From the IMG/VR virus record IMGVR_UViG_3300008113_000144, positions 1 to 64,000 of that record: DNA of 64,000 nt; one strand, 5' to 3'. Of the stretch, positions 44,119-50,686 are shown one piece after another. The stretch comes from a virus. A program made the translations under genes and the position numbers. How positions within the stretch are numbered: position 1 is the first letter of the stretch; every line of letters begins with the position of its first letter. The notes below the pieces were generated by a model. That model was not told the origin of the DNA, made no database searches, and was given only the letters and a program-made list of their open reading frames with translations.

Positions 44119-44368
44119 ACTCTTTGATGATGATATTCTGTTGTGATGGAAACATTTCCTGTCCCGCCATTACAAAATCAACAAATTTCTCTACCACGTC
44201 TAGACAAGTATCATAAGATTTTGACAACATTGGTCCAGAATACCACAGTTGAAGCAGCAAATCATCTTTACAATCAATCCAAATACCAAATCGTTTGATT
44301 TGAGCGTAATACCAATGTGTATTTGGATTACCGAGAATAGATGGACGACGTTGGATTCTCAATTTCAT
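44108..44368 (-). CDS. Hypothetical protein, 86 aa
   Basis: Begins MKLRIQRRPSILGNPNTHWY then YAQIKRFGIWIDCKDDLLLQ. Basic N-terminus, helical end. Overlaps the membrane protein gene by 11 nt and the Pro-rich gene by ATGA. Proteins with an xRRPSILGNPNTHW-like opening recur in cyanophages in my recollection; function unknown. Confidence 0.65.
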   Translation of the reverse strand: MKLRIQRRPSILGNPNTHWYYAQIKRFGIWIDCKDDLLLQLWYSGPMLSKSYDTCLDVVEKFVDFVMAGQEMFPSQQNIIIKEYET

Positions 44369-44655
44369 GGTGTTGTTTCCGATGCTTGTGGGGGCTCAGG
44401 AGGGGCAGGAGGTGCTGCTGGCGTGGGTGGCAGCTGAGTTGGCGTTGGTGCCTGTTGTGGGGGCAGCTGGAGGGGTGTAGCGAGCTTTTGTTCCAGCTTC
44501 TCCTCCAGTTGAGTTAATTTCTGCTCAATAGCAGGTGGTTTCTCCTCTGGTTTGTAGTCTGGTTGTTGTTGTGCTAGTTTCCAGCCAGCAGCACCAGCAC
44601 CAAAGATGCTAGCCAGTGCTGCTACAGTTGAAATGGTTGATTGAAACTTACTCAT
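44365..44655 (-). CDS. Membrane-anchored Pro-rich protein, 96 aa
   Basis: Residues ~5-28 (QSTISTVAALASIFGAGAAGW) form a short hydrophobic helix. Then follow a charged coiled segment (EQKLTQLEEKLEQKLA) and a Pro/Ala/Thr/Gln-rich tail of ~45 residues (PLQLPPQQAPTPTQ, PTPAAPPAPPEPP). The layout suits an envelope-anchored spacer. Low-complexity codons make its length likely to vary between strains. Confidence 0.75.
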   Translation of the reverse strand: MSKFQSTISTVAALASIFGAGAAGWKLAQQQPDYKPEEKPPAIEQKLTQLEEKLEQKLATPLQLPPQQAPTPTQLPPTPAAPPAPPEPPQASETTP

Positions 44656-44837
44656 TTGTTGTCAATGATGGCTTTCAGTTCATAGATGGCGTTGCTCACA
44701 GTCGCCTCAAGATAACCATAACAATAGGGATAACCATGCTCATTTTGAATGGCAGGGTTCTTTGTCACTTTAAGAGCATCCTCAAGACCTTCCAGAATGC
44801 TTTCCAGGTGCCAGGTGGTAACTTTGGTGGTGCTCAT
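44652..44837 (-). CDS. Small protein, 61 aa
   Basis: MSTTKVTTWHLESILEGLED then ALKVTKNPAIQNEHGYPYCY and a helix ending AIYELKAIIDNK. First gene of an operon of four. Its promoter lies entirely in the 3' end of the upstream gene. Function unknown. Confidence 0.7.
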   Translation of the reverse strand: MSTTKVTTWHLESILEGLEDALKVTKNPAIQNEHGYPYCYGYLEATVSNAIYELKAIIDNK

Positions 44838-44858
44838 GATGTGATGTGTGAACTGAGA

Positions 44859-45014
44859 TCAGTCTACGCTGATCAGGTCTTCTAGCAAGTCTTCTGGGAC
44901 AGTCTCGTAACTGTCCTCAAGATAAATGTCTTCGGCATTTCGTAGGATATTCTGCCGAACAGTGTAATCATCGTAGTAGTATTCAGTTGTGTCAAAGTCA
45001 GAAAAGTAAGTCAT
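44859..45014 (-). CDS. Very acidic small protein, 51 aa
   Basis: The ATG at 45014 gives MTYFSDFDTTEYYYDDYTVR then QNILRNAEDIYLEDSYETVP and EDLLEDLISVD, TGA at 44859. ATGA overlap with the gene before. Strongly acidic and Tyr-rich. A 20-bp perfect dyad (44897-44916) that serves the next promoter lies inside this gene. Confidence 0.7.
   Translation of the reverse strand: MTYFSDFDTTEYYYDDYTVRQNILRNAEDIYLEDSYETVPEDLLEDLISVD
44861..44916 (-). promoter_or_regulatory. Early promoter with perfect dyad inside the 51-residue gene
   Basis: -10 TAGACT (44861-44866) overlaps the stop region of the 51-residue gene. The dyad GGACAGT-CTCGTA-ACTGTCC (44897-44916) is perfectly palindromic and 30 bp upstream. 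A GTTCA-type leader precedes the ATG at 44837. Confidence 0.7.
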
Positions 45015-45202
45015 GATTCGTGTGAATGATTACCGTTTACAAGTTCAAGTTCGTTTTGTTGATTGGGATAGACTAGCATACAGACATCCCGCCTTGGATC
45101 ATCAGGAAAGTGTCGGACACATACAGTTATATACGACTCACAAGCAAATCGTACATGACCATACATGCCTCTATAATACACTTCTGTTCCTTCTGGCAGC
45201 AT
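45011..45202 (-). CDS. Small conserved protein, 63 aa
   Basis: ATG at 45202 (MLPEGTEVYYRGMYGHVRFA) is chosen because the conserved part starts there; ATG 45247 is an alternative. The core YRGMYGHVRFACESYITVCV, then RDVCMLVYPNQQ, recalls a common cyanophage hypothetical whose beta barrel-like half ends with a Leu-Val-Tyr strand. It overlaps neighbours in different frames by 4 and 32 nt. Confidence 0.65.
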   Translation of the reverse strand: MLPEGTEVYYRGMYGHVRFACESYITVCVRHFPDDPRRDVCMLVYPNQQNELELVNGNHSHES

Positions 45203-45434
45203 ACTCGTACTCGGTGATTGGTTCGTGGTGGACACTGATTGATTCATAGTCAGGGTACATAACAGAAACAATGTATTGAGCCAAGTTATGATTAGCTGCC
45301 ACTACATACACGTCAGCAGTAATTGAGCTTGGTGCTTCTTCGGGGGCATCTTGCCAAGGTAATTCTACCTCAACAAGATATACATGCCCGTGTTTTAAAC
45401 TGTTGTCGAAATCAACGATCAAATCAGACATCAT
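45171..45434 (-). CDS. Hypothetical protein, 87 aa
   Basis: Two adjacent ATG codons at 45434 and 45431. The middle VYLVEVELPWQDAPEEAPSS and YVVAANHNLAQYIVSVMYP suggest a small alpha/beta domain. Overlaps its downstream neighbour by 32 nt. Function unknown. Confidence 0.65.
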   Translation of the reverse strand: MMSDLIVDFDNSLKHGHVYLVEVELPWQDAPEEAPSSITADVYVVAANHNLAQYIVSVMYPDYESISVHHEPITEYEYAARRNRSVL

Positions 45435-45594
45435 ACTCTTTATTCAATTCAGATGTGAGTTCAAAACGTAGTTCATCAATCTCTTCACGAAGAAATTTTA
45501 TTTCTTGTTGTAAATGAATGATTTCGCCTTGTTGGGTTTTGACAAGCTCAGCGTATTCTTTTACGAGAGCTTCTGCCTGTTCTAGACTGGTCAT
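45424..45594 (-). CDS. Small coiled-coil protein, 56 aa
   Basis: The ATG at 45594 gives MTSLEQAEALVKEYAELVKT then QQGEIIHLQQEIKFLREEID and ELRFELTSELNKEYDV, TGA at 45424. Heptads from about residue 3 to 50 make a single long coiled coil. Overlaps the next start by 11 nt. Probably an oligomerisation or scaffold peptide. Confidence 0.7.
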   Translation of the reverse strand: MTSLEQAEALVKEYAELVKTQQGEIIHLQQEIKFLREEIDELRFELTSELNKEYDV

Positions 45595-45595
45595 G

Positions 45596-45712
45596 TTACT
45601 TTTTAGAAGACAAATGGTATTTATTGTAGTCTAAACTACCGAGTTTTTGCTCTTGGAGTAGTGTATATTGCCCAACAACAAGAGCAATCATGGCAATAAT
45701 GATTGGTTTCAT
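45596..45712 (-). CDS. Very small membrane protein, 38 aa
   Basis: The ATG at 45712 gives MKPIIIAMIALVVGQYTLLQ then EQKLGSLDYNKYHLSSKK, TAA at 45596. Residues 3-19 are a transmembrane helix or uncleaved signal. Overlaps the zinc-ribbon gene by ATGA, showing it is translated in line. Real because of coupling, function unknown. Confidence 0.65.
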   Translation of the reverse strand: MKPIIIAMIALVVGQYTLLQEQKLGSLDYNKYHLSSKK

Positions 45713-45918
45713 CCCATACCTCGGGGGAATTGATGGTTACAATCAGGACACAGCCAGTAGGCAATACGATCTTCACCCAATGGCTCAACACCAATCACAC
45801 GAGAATAAAAATACGGAGCTGAATAGTTGTGTCGATACTCTTCGGGGATGGGTTTATCTACCCAGTTTGCCCCACATTCAGGACAGTTCCGCATGTGTGT
45901 GATGTCTTGGTAGTTCAT
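45709..45918 (-). CDS. Zinc-ribbon-type small protein, 69 aa
   Basis: A pair of C-x-x-C motifs, CPEC (residues ~12-15) and CPDC (~57-60), frames an aromatic-rich core (HNYSAPYFYSRVIGVEPLG). Four-Cys spacing fits a zinc ribbon. Small phage zinc proteins usually bind RNA polymerase or nucleic acid; no direct evidence here. ATG at 45918. Confidence 0.75.
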   Translation of the reverse strand: MNYQDITHMRNCPECGANWVDKPIPEEYRHNYSAPYFYSRVIGVEPLGEDRIAYWLCPDCNHQFPRGMG

Positions 45919-46038
45919 TTACATAAACTCCGCCATGTAATAATCAACAGTCACCTCAAGTTCCGCAGCTTTCTCCTCAATGGCAGCCATGAATGCGGAA
46001 TCAATGTCCAGTTGATCGTGTTGCTGTTGTTCAGTCAT
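45919..46038 (-). CDS. Short acidic protein, 39 aa
   Basis: Trimmed to ATG 46038, because the longer frame overlaps the previous gene; MTEQQQHDQLDIDSAFMAAI then EEKAAELEVTVDYYMAEFM. An 8-nt overlap with the upstream gene indicates coupling. Helical and acidic. Unknown. Confidence 0.6.
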   Translation of the reverse strand: MTEQQQHDQLDIDSAFMAAIEEKAAELEVTVDYYMAEFM

Positions 46039-46204
46039 GTTGGTCAAGTGCTTTCCAAGCATCAAATAGTTTAGCATAGAGTTCGTTTCCGTCAATCTTT
46101 GTGTGATTTTCAAGATGAACTTGGATGTGTTTGTTGAGATACTGGAGAGCCGAGATAAGATAGTTAAGCTCTCCAGAATTGAGACGTACAAAGTCTTCAG
46201 GCAT
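46031..46204 (-). CDS. Small helical protein, 57 aa
   Basis: ATG at 46204 lies in the stop region of the previous gene (8-nt overlap). MPEDFVRLNSGELNYLISAL then QYLNKHIQVHLENHTKIDGN. All-helix, slightly acidic, ending AWKALDQHD. The longer frame is rejected for lack of a ribosome site. Function unknown. Confidence 0.6.
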   Translation of the reverse strand: MPEDFVRLNSGELNYLISALQYLNKHIQVHLENHTKIDGNELYAKLFDAWKALDQHD

Positions 46205-46391
46205 CATAGCCAGCGTGACGGAGCATGGCTCGTCGGCAATCATAGGCTACCAGTTCGTTAGGATACACGCCGAGGCAGTGGCGAGATTCACGATCAATGA
46301 TCTCCCACTTGCTCGTACCGATCCTAGCACGAACGATGAAGGGGTTGTCAATGCCCAGGGGATAGGGCTTCTTGGTGATGGTGGTGCTCAT
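46197..46391 (-). CDS. Hypothetical protein, 64 aa
   Basis: MSTTITKKPYPLGIDNPFIV then RARIGTSKWEIIDRESRHCL and a basic helix (DCRRAMLRHAGYDA). Beta hairpin plus helix layout. The ATG overlaps the previous stop (ATGA). No family recognised. Confidence 0.7.
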   Translation of the reverse strand: MSTTITKKPYPLGIDNPFIVRARIGTSKWEIIDRESRHCLGVYPNELVAYDCRRAMLRHAGYDA

Positions 46392-46564
46392 TGGATTTTA
46401 CCCTCGCTAATGTCGTTAATGATGAAACGTAGTTTGTCGATAGTTTCTTGATCAACGTAGTTGTCGATCATCGAGTCTGTATTGTAGCAGTCTACGAGCA
46501 ATTTGGCAGCATCGTAGACGGCAGCAACAGCGTCGTCACGGGAGGTGAATTGAAAACTGCTCAT
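46388..46564 (-). CDS. Small helical protein, 58 aa
   Basis: The ATG at 46564 gives MSSFQFTSRDDAVAAVYDAA then KLLVDCYNTDSMIDNYVDQE and TIDKLRFIINDISEGKIQ, TGA at 46388. First gene of the operon reading to 44859. The promoter carries a full -35. Function unknown. Confidence 0.7.
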   Translation of the reverse strand: MSSFQFTSRDDAVAAVYDAAKLLVDCYNTDSMIDNYVDQETIDKLRFIINDISEGKIQ

Positions 46565-46590
46565 GTCGAGGTTTTCTTTGGTACGAAGTT

Positions 46591-46647
46591 ATTATGGCAC
46601 GACCACAGGTGCCTGTCAAGGGCAGTGTGCCAGTTTCAGGACAGTAA
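46591..46647 (-). promoter_or_regulatory. Strong early promoter with dyad for the 44859-46564 operon
   Basis: -10 CATAAT (46591-46596), -35 TTGACA (46614-46619), 17-bp spacer, dyad 46626-46647 (gap 29 bp). The dyad overlaps the stop codon of the 581-residue gene. Confidence 0.75.
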
Positions 46648-48381
46648 CAGGTGAGGTGCCGAATCGAACGCTGCTCGTGGTACACCTTTTACTTCTGCTG
46701 TGATGGCACTCTTAATTGTAGTTAAATTATTGTCATAATCAAAAATCTTATATCCTTTCTTACTAATTACTCCGTAAATAGTCAAGAACATTCTTTGTTT
46801 TAAGTAGGTTTGGAAACTCTTACCACCAATGAAAGCAAACCATGCTAACTGAGCATGAACATAGTGTGCCTCAATTCTAGCATCAGTTTCTTGTGAAGTT
46901 GCTGGTCTTGTAATTTGTATCTTATCTTTATCTTTCGCTGTTTTCTTATTTGGATTTGGTATCATGTCTTTCATAGTAAAACTAGCATACCTATCCGAAA
47001 TCTTAATAGATGGGCTTACTTGTTTTCTCACTAGATTAATAAGAGCAACTTGATATGCCGTAGCAGTATTAACTCTGCCAGTTTCTTCATCAAATGCTTT
47101 GAAGAAATCCATTAAGTTTTTGGATTGTTTAACTGTGGATAGAATCTTCTTAGTTAAAAGATCTTGTGTTGCTTTCCTATGTAGATTCTTCAATTTTGTT
47201 GAAAAACTACGTGTATCAATTGAACCAGAGGTCTCCTTACCAGTTAAAACATAATTAAATGCTTTTGCCCTCATGTGTACTAATTTTTGTATCACAGTTG
47301 AGTATTCTCTATACTGCTCGTAGAAATGTTCAAATGTAGACACACCACCGCCACCAGTCCAAGGTGGTCCTTGATGACCCTCAGCAACAAATCCATTCCA
47401 TCCAGCACCATAACCTTGAGCAAGGAATATGATTTTATAATTCATATCGCTGAGTGGTTCTATATCTCTACCAAATACTTTTTGTGCTGCTACTCTATAT
47501 CTAAATGTAACTGGCAGTTCCCATGTTAATACAGATGGCGATACTTTAAATTGACCATATTCAATCTTAATCAAATTTTCAATTAATGATTTTAATTGTC
47601 CTGGGTTAGCAGTATATGCTAAAGTCATGAACTTAGTATATGGGTCAATATAATCAGAAACTTCTTTTCTTACATTTTGTGTACCAATGATGTTAATATA
47701 TTTCTTCTGTTCTACTGTTCCTGGTAATTTTAATGATACGGCAACCAATGATCTAGTATTTGACTTGGAAGCAAAATGACGATTTAAAATAGTTCTATAT
47801 GTGTGGCGATTCAAACAATAATTTGAAAGTATTGTAGCATCATCAGCATTAACAATATGTTGATTAATTTCAGATAATATCTGCTGTTTTTTCTGTTTGT
47901 GTACAATGAATACATCAAAACTTGCTAACATATCAAGTCTAAATGTTAGCCCAAACACTTGTTTAATTTTATTCAATGCTTCATCTTTTACCGTGGTGGT
48001 AAATTTATCTGTTTGATCTAAAAACTCATATACTTCCCAATTTTGACCAACCACTTTTGAATTATACAGACTCAATGCCACATCATATACTTTTTGTATT
48101 GTTGTGTGAGCAGTGATAGTATCTTTCTTTGGATTGTATTTTGATTTGAAATCATTTATTGTTCTTCTAAAAGGAAATCCATTACCTAAATGATTTCTAT
48201 ATTTAATTAATCGTGGTCTTTCTACGCCAGACTCTTGTTGATCTTTTGCCGAAAGAAAGATGTCATAAAATGCTTGTTTATGTTGTTCTGCTTCATTAGT
48301 ATTATAAGGAATCACAGCAAAATGAGCAAATGCTAAACACTGAGCGAACTCTTTAGTATTTCCCGTGTTTCCTTTTGCCAT
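46636..48381 (-). CDS. Large protein of unknown function, 581 aa
   Basis: MAKGNTGNTKEFAQCLAFAH then FAVIPYNTNEAEQHKQAFYD; basic overall, largely helical, AT-rich codons like the late genes. Middle features: a VSLKLPGTVEQKKYINIIG strand region and a Gly-rich loop (GAGWNGFVAEGHQGPPWTGG, residues ~345-370). No transmembrane segment or known catalytic motif. It is by far the largest gene among many of 40-90 residues. It lies 16 bp after the upstream gene and has its own late box, so it is probably made late. It could be a head or injected protein; I do not recognise a family. Confidence 0.6.
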   Translation of the reverse strand: MAKGNTGNTKEFAQCLAFAHFAVIPYNTNEAEQHKQAFYDIFLSAKDQQESGVERPRLIKYRNHLGNGFPFRRTINDFKSKYNPKKDTITAHTTIQKVYDVALSLYNSKVVGQNWEVYEFLDQTDKFTTTVKDEALNKIKQVFGLTFRLDMLASFDVFIVHKQKKQQILSEINQHIVNADDATILSNYCLNRHTYRTILNRHFASKSNTRSLVAVSLKLPGTVEQKKYINIIGTQNVRKEVSDYIDPYTKFMTLAYTANPGQLKSLIENLIKIEYGQFKVSPSVLTWELPVTFRYRVAAQKVFGRDIEPLSDMNYKIIFLAQGYGAGWNGFVAEGHQGPPWTGGGGVSTFEHFYEQYREYSTVIQKLVHMRAKAFNYVLTGKETSGSIDTRSFSTKLKNLHRKATQDLLTKKILSTVKQSKNLMDFFKAFDEETGRVNTATAYQVALINLVRKQVSPSIKISDRYASFTMKDMIPNPNKKTAKDKDKIQITRPATSQETDARIEAHYVHAQLAWFAFIGGKSFQTYLKQRMFLTIYGVISKKGYKIFDYDNNLTTIKSAITAEVKGVPRAAFDSAPHLLLS

Positions 48382-48397
48382 GAGAATAGTTTTTTAA

Positions 48398-48559
48398 CTA
48401 TTTAGATTTACGTTTTGGTTTCTTCTGTTTTTCTCTATGTTTCTTCAACGCTTCGATGGCTTCCTCATCAGTCTTGTGATCACTGAGTTGAAAGCCATTA
48501 TATATCAAAACAAAACGGTCCCCCCAGGGGACCGTAGCATATCCATCTTTGGTTATCAT
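48398..48559 (-). CDS. Small protein with very basic tail, 53 aa
   Basis: The ATG at 48559 gives MITKDGYATVPWGDRFVLIY then NGFQLSDHKTDEEAIEALKK and HREKQKKPKRKSK, TAG at 48398. A small beta hairpin is followed by a helix and a Lys-rich end. ATGA overlap with the upstream gene. Possibly nucleic-acid binding. Confidence 0.7.
   Translation of the reverse strand: MITKDGYATVPWGDRFVLIYNGFQLSDHKTDEEAIEALKKHREKQKKPKRKSK
48399..48406 (-). promoter_or_regulatory. Late-type promoter (TCTAAATA) for the 581-residue gene
   Basis: Minus-strand TCTAAATA, 18 nt above the ATG at 48381, overlapping the stop of the 53-residue gene. The same sequence precedes the DUF4815 gene. A small inverted repeat (AATAGTT ... 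AACTATT) lies right after it. Confidence 0.5.
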
Positions 48560-48720
48560 TTTAGATGTTCTCTACAATATACAAATCTATTCCATTCTTC
48601 ATCACTGAAATTATCACTGGCATAAGGAATGCCAACCACATAAGCACAAAACCGATTAATTTGTTCTGATTTATCCATGGGGGTAGCAGCAATCACAGAT
48701 GCCATTAGAATTTCAATCAT
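48556..48720 (-). CDS. Small protein, 54 aa
   Basis: The ATG at 48720 gives MIEILMASVIAATPMDKSEQ then INRFCAYVVGIPYASDNFSD and EEWNRFVYCREHLK, TGA at 48556. A short hydrophobic start may touch the membrane. It overlaps the SPFH-tail gene by 4 nt. Unknown family. Confidence 0.65.
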   Translation of the reverse strand: MIEILMASVIAATPMDKSEQINRFCAYVVGIPYASDNFSDEEWNRFVYCREHLK

Positions 48721-49124
48721 TTGTTCATTTGGAGAGTAGGGACGGGCATTCCACCTTCGGTGGGCACATAGATGGTCACATTACCATTCTTGCTACCATC
48801 TTCAAGACCAGTAATGTACAGGTATTGGAGATACTCACGGTTGTCCTTCAGGCTATCACCGATGATTTGGTTTGCCTTGGCAACACCAGTAGCACGGATG
48901 ATCTCAGCATCAGCAAGTTGTTGTGCCGAATCTTTTTTTGCCTGTGCTTCCAGCACAGCCACCTGTCGGGTGTATTCTGCTTTCTGAAGCTCTGCTTTAC
49001 CAGCAAGAGATTGCTGCCACACATTGTATTGTGGACCACCAATGAAGATGAGACCACCAAGCACAATCACACCACCAATAACAAAAACAGCAACAGGGTC
49101 AATATATCCATTTTGTTGTTTCAT
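48717..49124 (-). CDS. SPFH-tail-like membrane protein, 135 aa
   Basis: Trimmed to ATG 49124 (MKQQNGYIDPVAVFVIGGVI), coupled to the previous stop. Residues ~10-30 are a transmembrane helix. The remainder (KAELQKAEYTRQVAVLEAQA, QLADAEIIRATGVAKANQII, then DNREYLQYLYITGLED) matches the C-terminal helix of SPFH/prohibitin/stomatin proteins, with the A-E-I-I-R-A-x-G signature, but lacks the SPFH domain. Cyanophages carry such proteins; a membrane-microdomain or host-protease role is inference. Confidence 0.7.
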   Translation of the reverse strand: MKQQNGYIDPVAVFVIGGVIVLGGLIFIGGPQYNVWQQSLAGKAELQKAEYTRQVAVLEAQAKKDSAQQLADAEIIRATGVAKANQIIGDSLKDNREYLQYLYITGLEDGSKNGNVTIYVPTEGGMPVPTLQMNK

Positions 49125-49204
49125 TTTTTTACCTCTTTGTAAATTTTCATAGCAAGGTCCATTACACAATAGCCAAAGGCAAATCCTGCCATAATTTCAA
49201 TCAT
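49121..49204 (-). CDS. Tiny membrane peptide, 27 aa
   Basis: The ATG at 49204 gives MIEIMAGFAFGYCVMDLAMK then IYKEVKK, TGA at 49121. Both ends overlap neighbours by ATGA, so ribosomes reading the operon would translate it. Single short hydrophobic helix with a charged tail. Similar in layout to phage toxin-like micropeptides, but function unknown. Confidence 0.55.
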   Translation of the reverse strand: MIEIMAGFAFGYCVMDLAMKIYKEVKK

Positions 49205-49476
49205 AGTGCTGCTACCTCTTCCATGATAATTTCTACATCCTGTTCATCACGATGACCAAGCACATCCTCAGTCACAGGAGTATCATAGCACAGCTCAAAG
49301 TCATCTTCATTACCTTTGATGACTGCTACTTCATACAGTCCCGAAGTATAACCATATGAACCAGGGAAGCGAACAACACTCACACCATAACCATTAGGAA
49401 AGAAGTGTTTTGCTTGTACCCCATCATCTTTGTAGTGAGGATGGGGTTGAAAGTCAAGATCAGTAAATTTCGTCAT
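49201..49476 (-). CDS. Hypothetical protein, 91 aa
   Basis: MTKFTDLDFQPHPHYKDDGV then QAKHFFPNGYGVSVVRFPGS: beta-rich, with a YGYTSGLYEVAVIKGNEDDF segment and acidic helix at the end. It recalls small beta-sandwich phage proteins; family not assigned. ATG overlaps the previous stop (TGATG). Confidence 0.7.
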   Translation of the reverse strand: MTKFTDLDFQPHPHYKDDGVQAKHFFPNGYGVSVVRFPGSYGYTSGLYEVAVIKGNEDDFELCYDTPVTEDVLGHRDEQDVEIIMEEVAAL

Positions 49477-49634
49477 CAGAAAGGAATTTCCTCCAGGGTG
49501 GGCACAGCAGACATTGTAGCACAGGCAGGATGCTCTTCAGTCACGGTGTCACCAGTGATAACATCAAGAATGTTCAGAATCTCTTGACCGTTGGCACCCT
49601 TACGGAGCATGGAAATCAGAAGTTGCTTGCTCAT
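49476..49634 (-). CDS. Small conserved protein (RKGANGQEIL motif), 52 aa
   Basis: The ATG at 49634 gives MSKQLLISMLRKGANGQEIL then NILDVITGDTVTEEHPACAT and MSAVPTLEEIPF. The block xLxMLRxGANGxxILxILDxI is widely conserved in marine T4-like phages as a small unnamed protein. Overlaps the next gene by TGATG. Confidence 0.8.
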   Translation of the reverse strand: MSKQLLISMLRKGANGQEILNILDVITGDTVTEEHPACATMSAVPTLEEIPF

Positions 49635-49661
49635 GGTAATAAAATGATAAGGTTTACAGAA

Positions 49662-49820
49662 TCACTCTTCAGGGAAGAGTTTCCAGATGTCAGGGCGAAT
49701 GCCCAATTCCTCACAACGAACCTCATAGGCGATTCGCTGGAGGAGGCGAAGGTCCATGCCCTCGACCTCCTTGATTATAGCACGACGGATCTGGGCGTCT
49801 TGGGCAGTGTCAGTAACCAT
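49662..49820 (-). CDS. Small protein, 52 aa
   Basis: The ATG at 49820 gives MVTDTAQDAQIRRAIIKEVE then GMDLRLLQRIAYEVRCEELG and IRPDIWKLFPEE, TGA at 49662. Helical, mixed charge. First gene of the operon reading to 46636; a 27-bp gap separates it from the next gene. Unknown. Confidence 0.65.
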   Translation of the reverse strand: MVTDTAQDAQIRRAIIKEVEGMDLRLLQRIAYEVRCEELGIRPDIWKLFPEE

Positions 49821-49844
49821 TGTGGTTCCGTTGTTGACTCACTC

Positions 49845-49903
49845 ATTATAGGGGTGGAACCACCCCGTTGTGGGGTGGTCTTGTGTCAGTTGTCAGGCTG
49901 TCA
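49845..49903 (-). promoter_or_regulatory. Early promoter with dyad and 8-bp hairpin
   Basis: -10 TATAAT (49845-49850), dyad 49882-49903 (gap 31 bp), no -35. A perfect 8-bp stem (ACCACCCC ... GGGGTGGT, about 49858-49878) fills the space between. GTCAACAACGG lies in the leader. Confidence 0.7.
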
Positions 49904-50357
49904 CAACCTCGGGCATCGGCAGCTCGTGGGTGTTGCCACTACCCCAGCCGATCCTGTAGGCTCGCCACTTGCCTTCGGTGGTGTACAGGTAAGCAAACTC
50001 CTCGCCAGTGTTGCCACTGGTGAACTCTTCAAAGTCACCGTGAGTGATCTCCAGTTCTTCGCCACGCTCAGTGTGGTAGAGGGGCTGGGGAGCACGAGTG
50101 GGAGAATACACCCAGTTGCCGTCCATGTCACGAGCGATGTCTCCATCCTCAGTACGAACCACAGACGTGATCCACAGATGGGTGGTCCGAAGCGAAGACA
50201 TGCTACCGCCGTCGATCAGCTGACGGACAGCTTCACGATCTTGGTAGTGCTCAGCAAGAATACGACCGTTGTGCTCCAGGTAGCCATCATAGTGGCAGTA
50301 AACACTGATAATGCTGTTGTCAGGCAGTTGGTAGCCGATCCGAGAGCGAGTGCCCAT
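49893..50357 (-). CDS. Conserved phage protein (MGTRSRIG family), 154 aa
   Basis: ATG at 50357 chosen: MGTRSRIGYQLPDNSIISVY then CHYDGYLEHNGRILAEHYQD. This opening (MGTRSRIG...SVYCHxDGYxxHNG.IL..HY) is one of the commonest unnamed phage proteins, also found as bacterial homologues. The middle is beta-rich with an extended acidic loop (TERGEELEITHGDFEEFTSG) and C-terminal WRAYRIGWGSGN. Monocistronic. Its function is unknown. Confidence 0.85.
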   Translation of the reverse strand: MGTRSRIGYQLPDNSIISVYCHYDGYLEHNGRILAEHYQDREAVRQLIDGGSMSSLRTTHLWITSVVRTEDGDIARDMDGNWVYSPTRAPQPLYHTERGEELEITHGDFEEFTSGNTGEEFAYLYTTEGKWRAYRIGWGSGNTHELPMPEVVTA

Positions 50358-50382
50358 GTGGTCCTCCGTTGTTGACCCTCTT

Positions 50383-50439
50383 AATATAGGGCAAAAGAAA
50401 GGGGGCGTCAAGCCCCCTGTGCCACTCTGTCAGCTGTCA
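50383..50439 (-). promoter_or_regulatory. Composite terminator-promoter with dyad
   Basis: -10 TATATT (50383-50388), -35 TTGACG (50406-50411), 17-bp spacer, dyad 50418-50439 (gap 29 bp). The -35 sits in the loop of the hairpin GGGGGC-TTGAC-GCCCCC, followed by TTTCTTTT, so the same DNA ends the 53-residue gene's transcript and starts the next. Confidence 0.8.
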
Positions 50440-50598
50440 CACACCATGTTCTCTCATGCTTCTCACAAGATATGCTGTAAATTGTTCCATTTTTTCTGGC
50501 GATACTGATTGTGGACAATAATGAATAGCATTCCTTAGAGCAATCATTTCATTGTATTCTTCCTGGTTAAGCTCTTCTTTTTTGTTGGAATAGGTCAT
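50437..50598 (-). CDS. Small protein, 53 aa
   Basis: The ATG at 50598 gives MTYSNKKEELNQEEYNEMIA then LRNAIHYCPQSVSPEKMEQF and TAYLVRSMREHGV, TGA at 50437. Proteins with the NQEEY.EMIALRNAI.Y.P.SV.P.KME.F pattern recur in cyanophages. Weak promoter (TATAAT at 50620-50625) without dyad or -35. Function unknown. Confidence 0.75.
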   Translation of the reverse strand: MTYSNKKEELNQEEYNEMIALRNAIHYCPQSVSPEKMEQFTAYLVRSMREHGV

Positions 50599-50619
50599 GG
50601 TGTGTCAGCATTTCAACAC

Positions 50620-50625
50620 ATTATA
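50620..50625 (-). promoter_or_regulatory. Weak early promoter for the 53-residue gene
   Basis: TATAAT 22 nt before the ATG, no -35 hexamer and no recognisable dyad at the usual distance. An ACTGGT ... ACCAGT inverted repeat flanks it upstream. Confidence 0.4.
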
Positions 50626-50686
50626 CTGGTATTTAACCATGAAACACCAGTTCTTAATGTTATGTTTATATTTGTGTGTAGTAATG

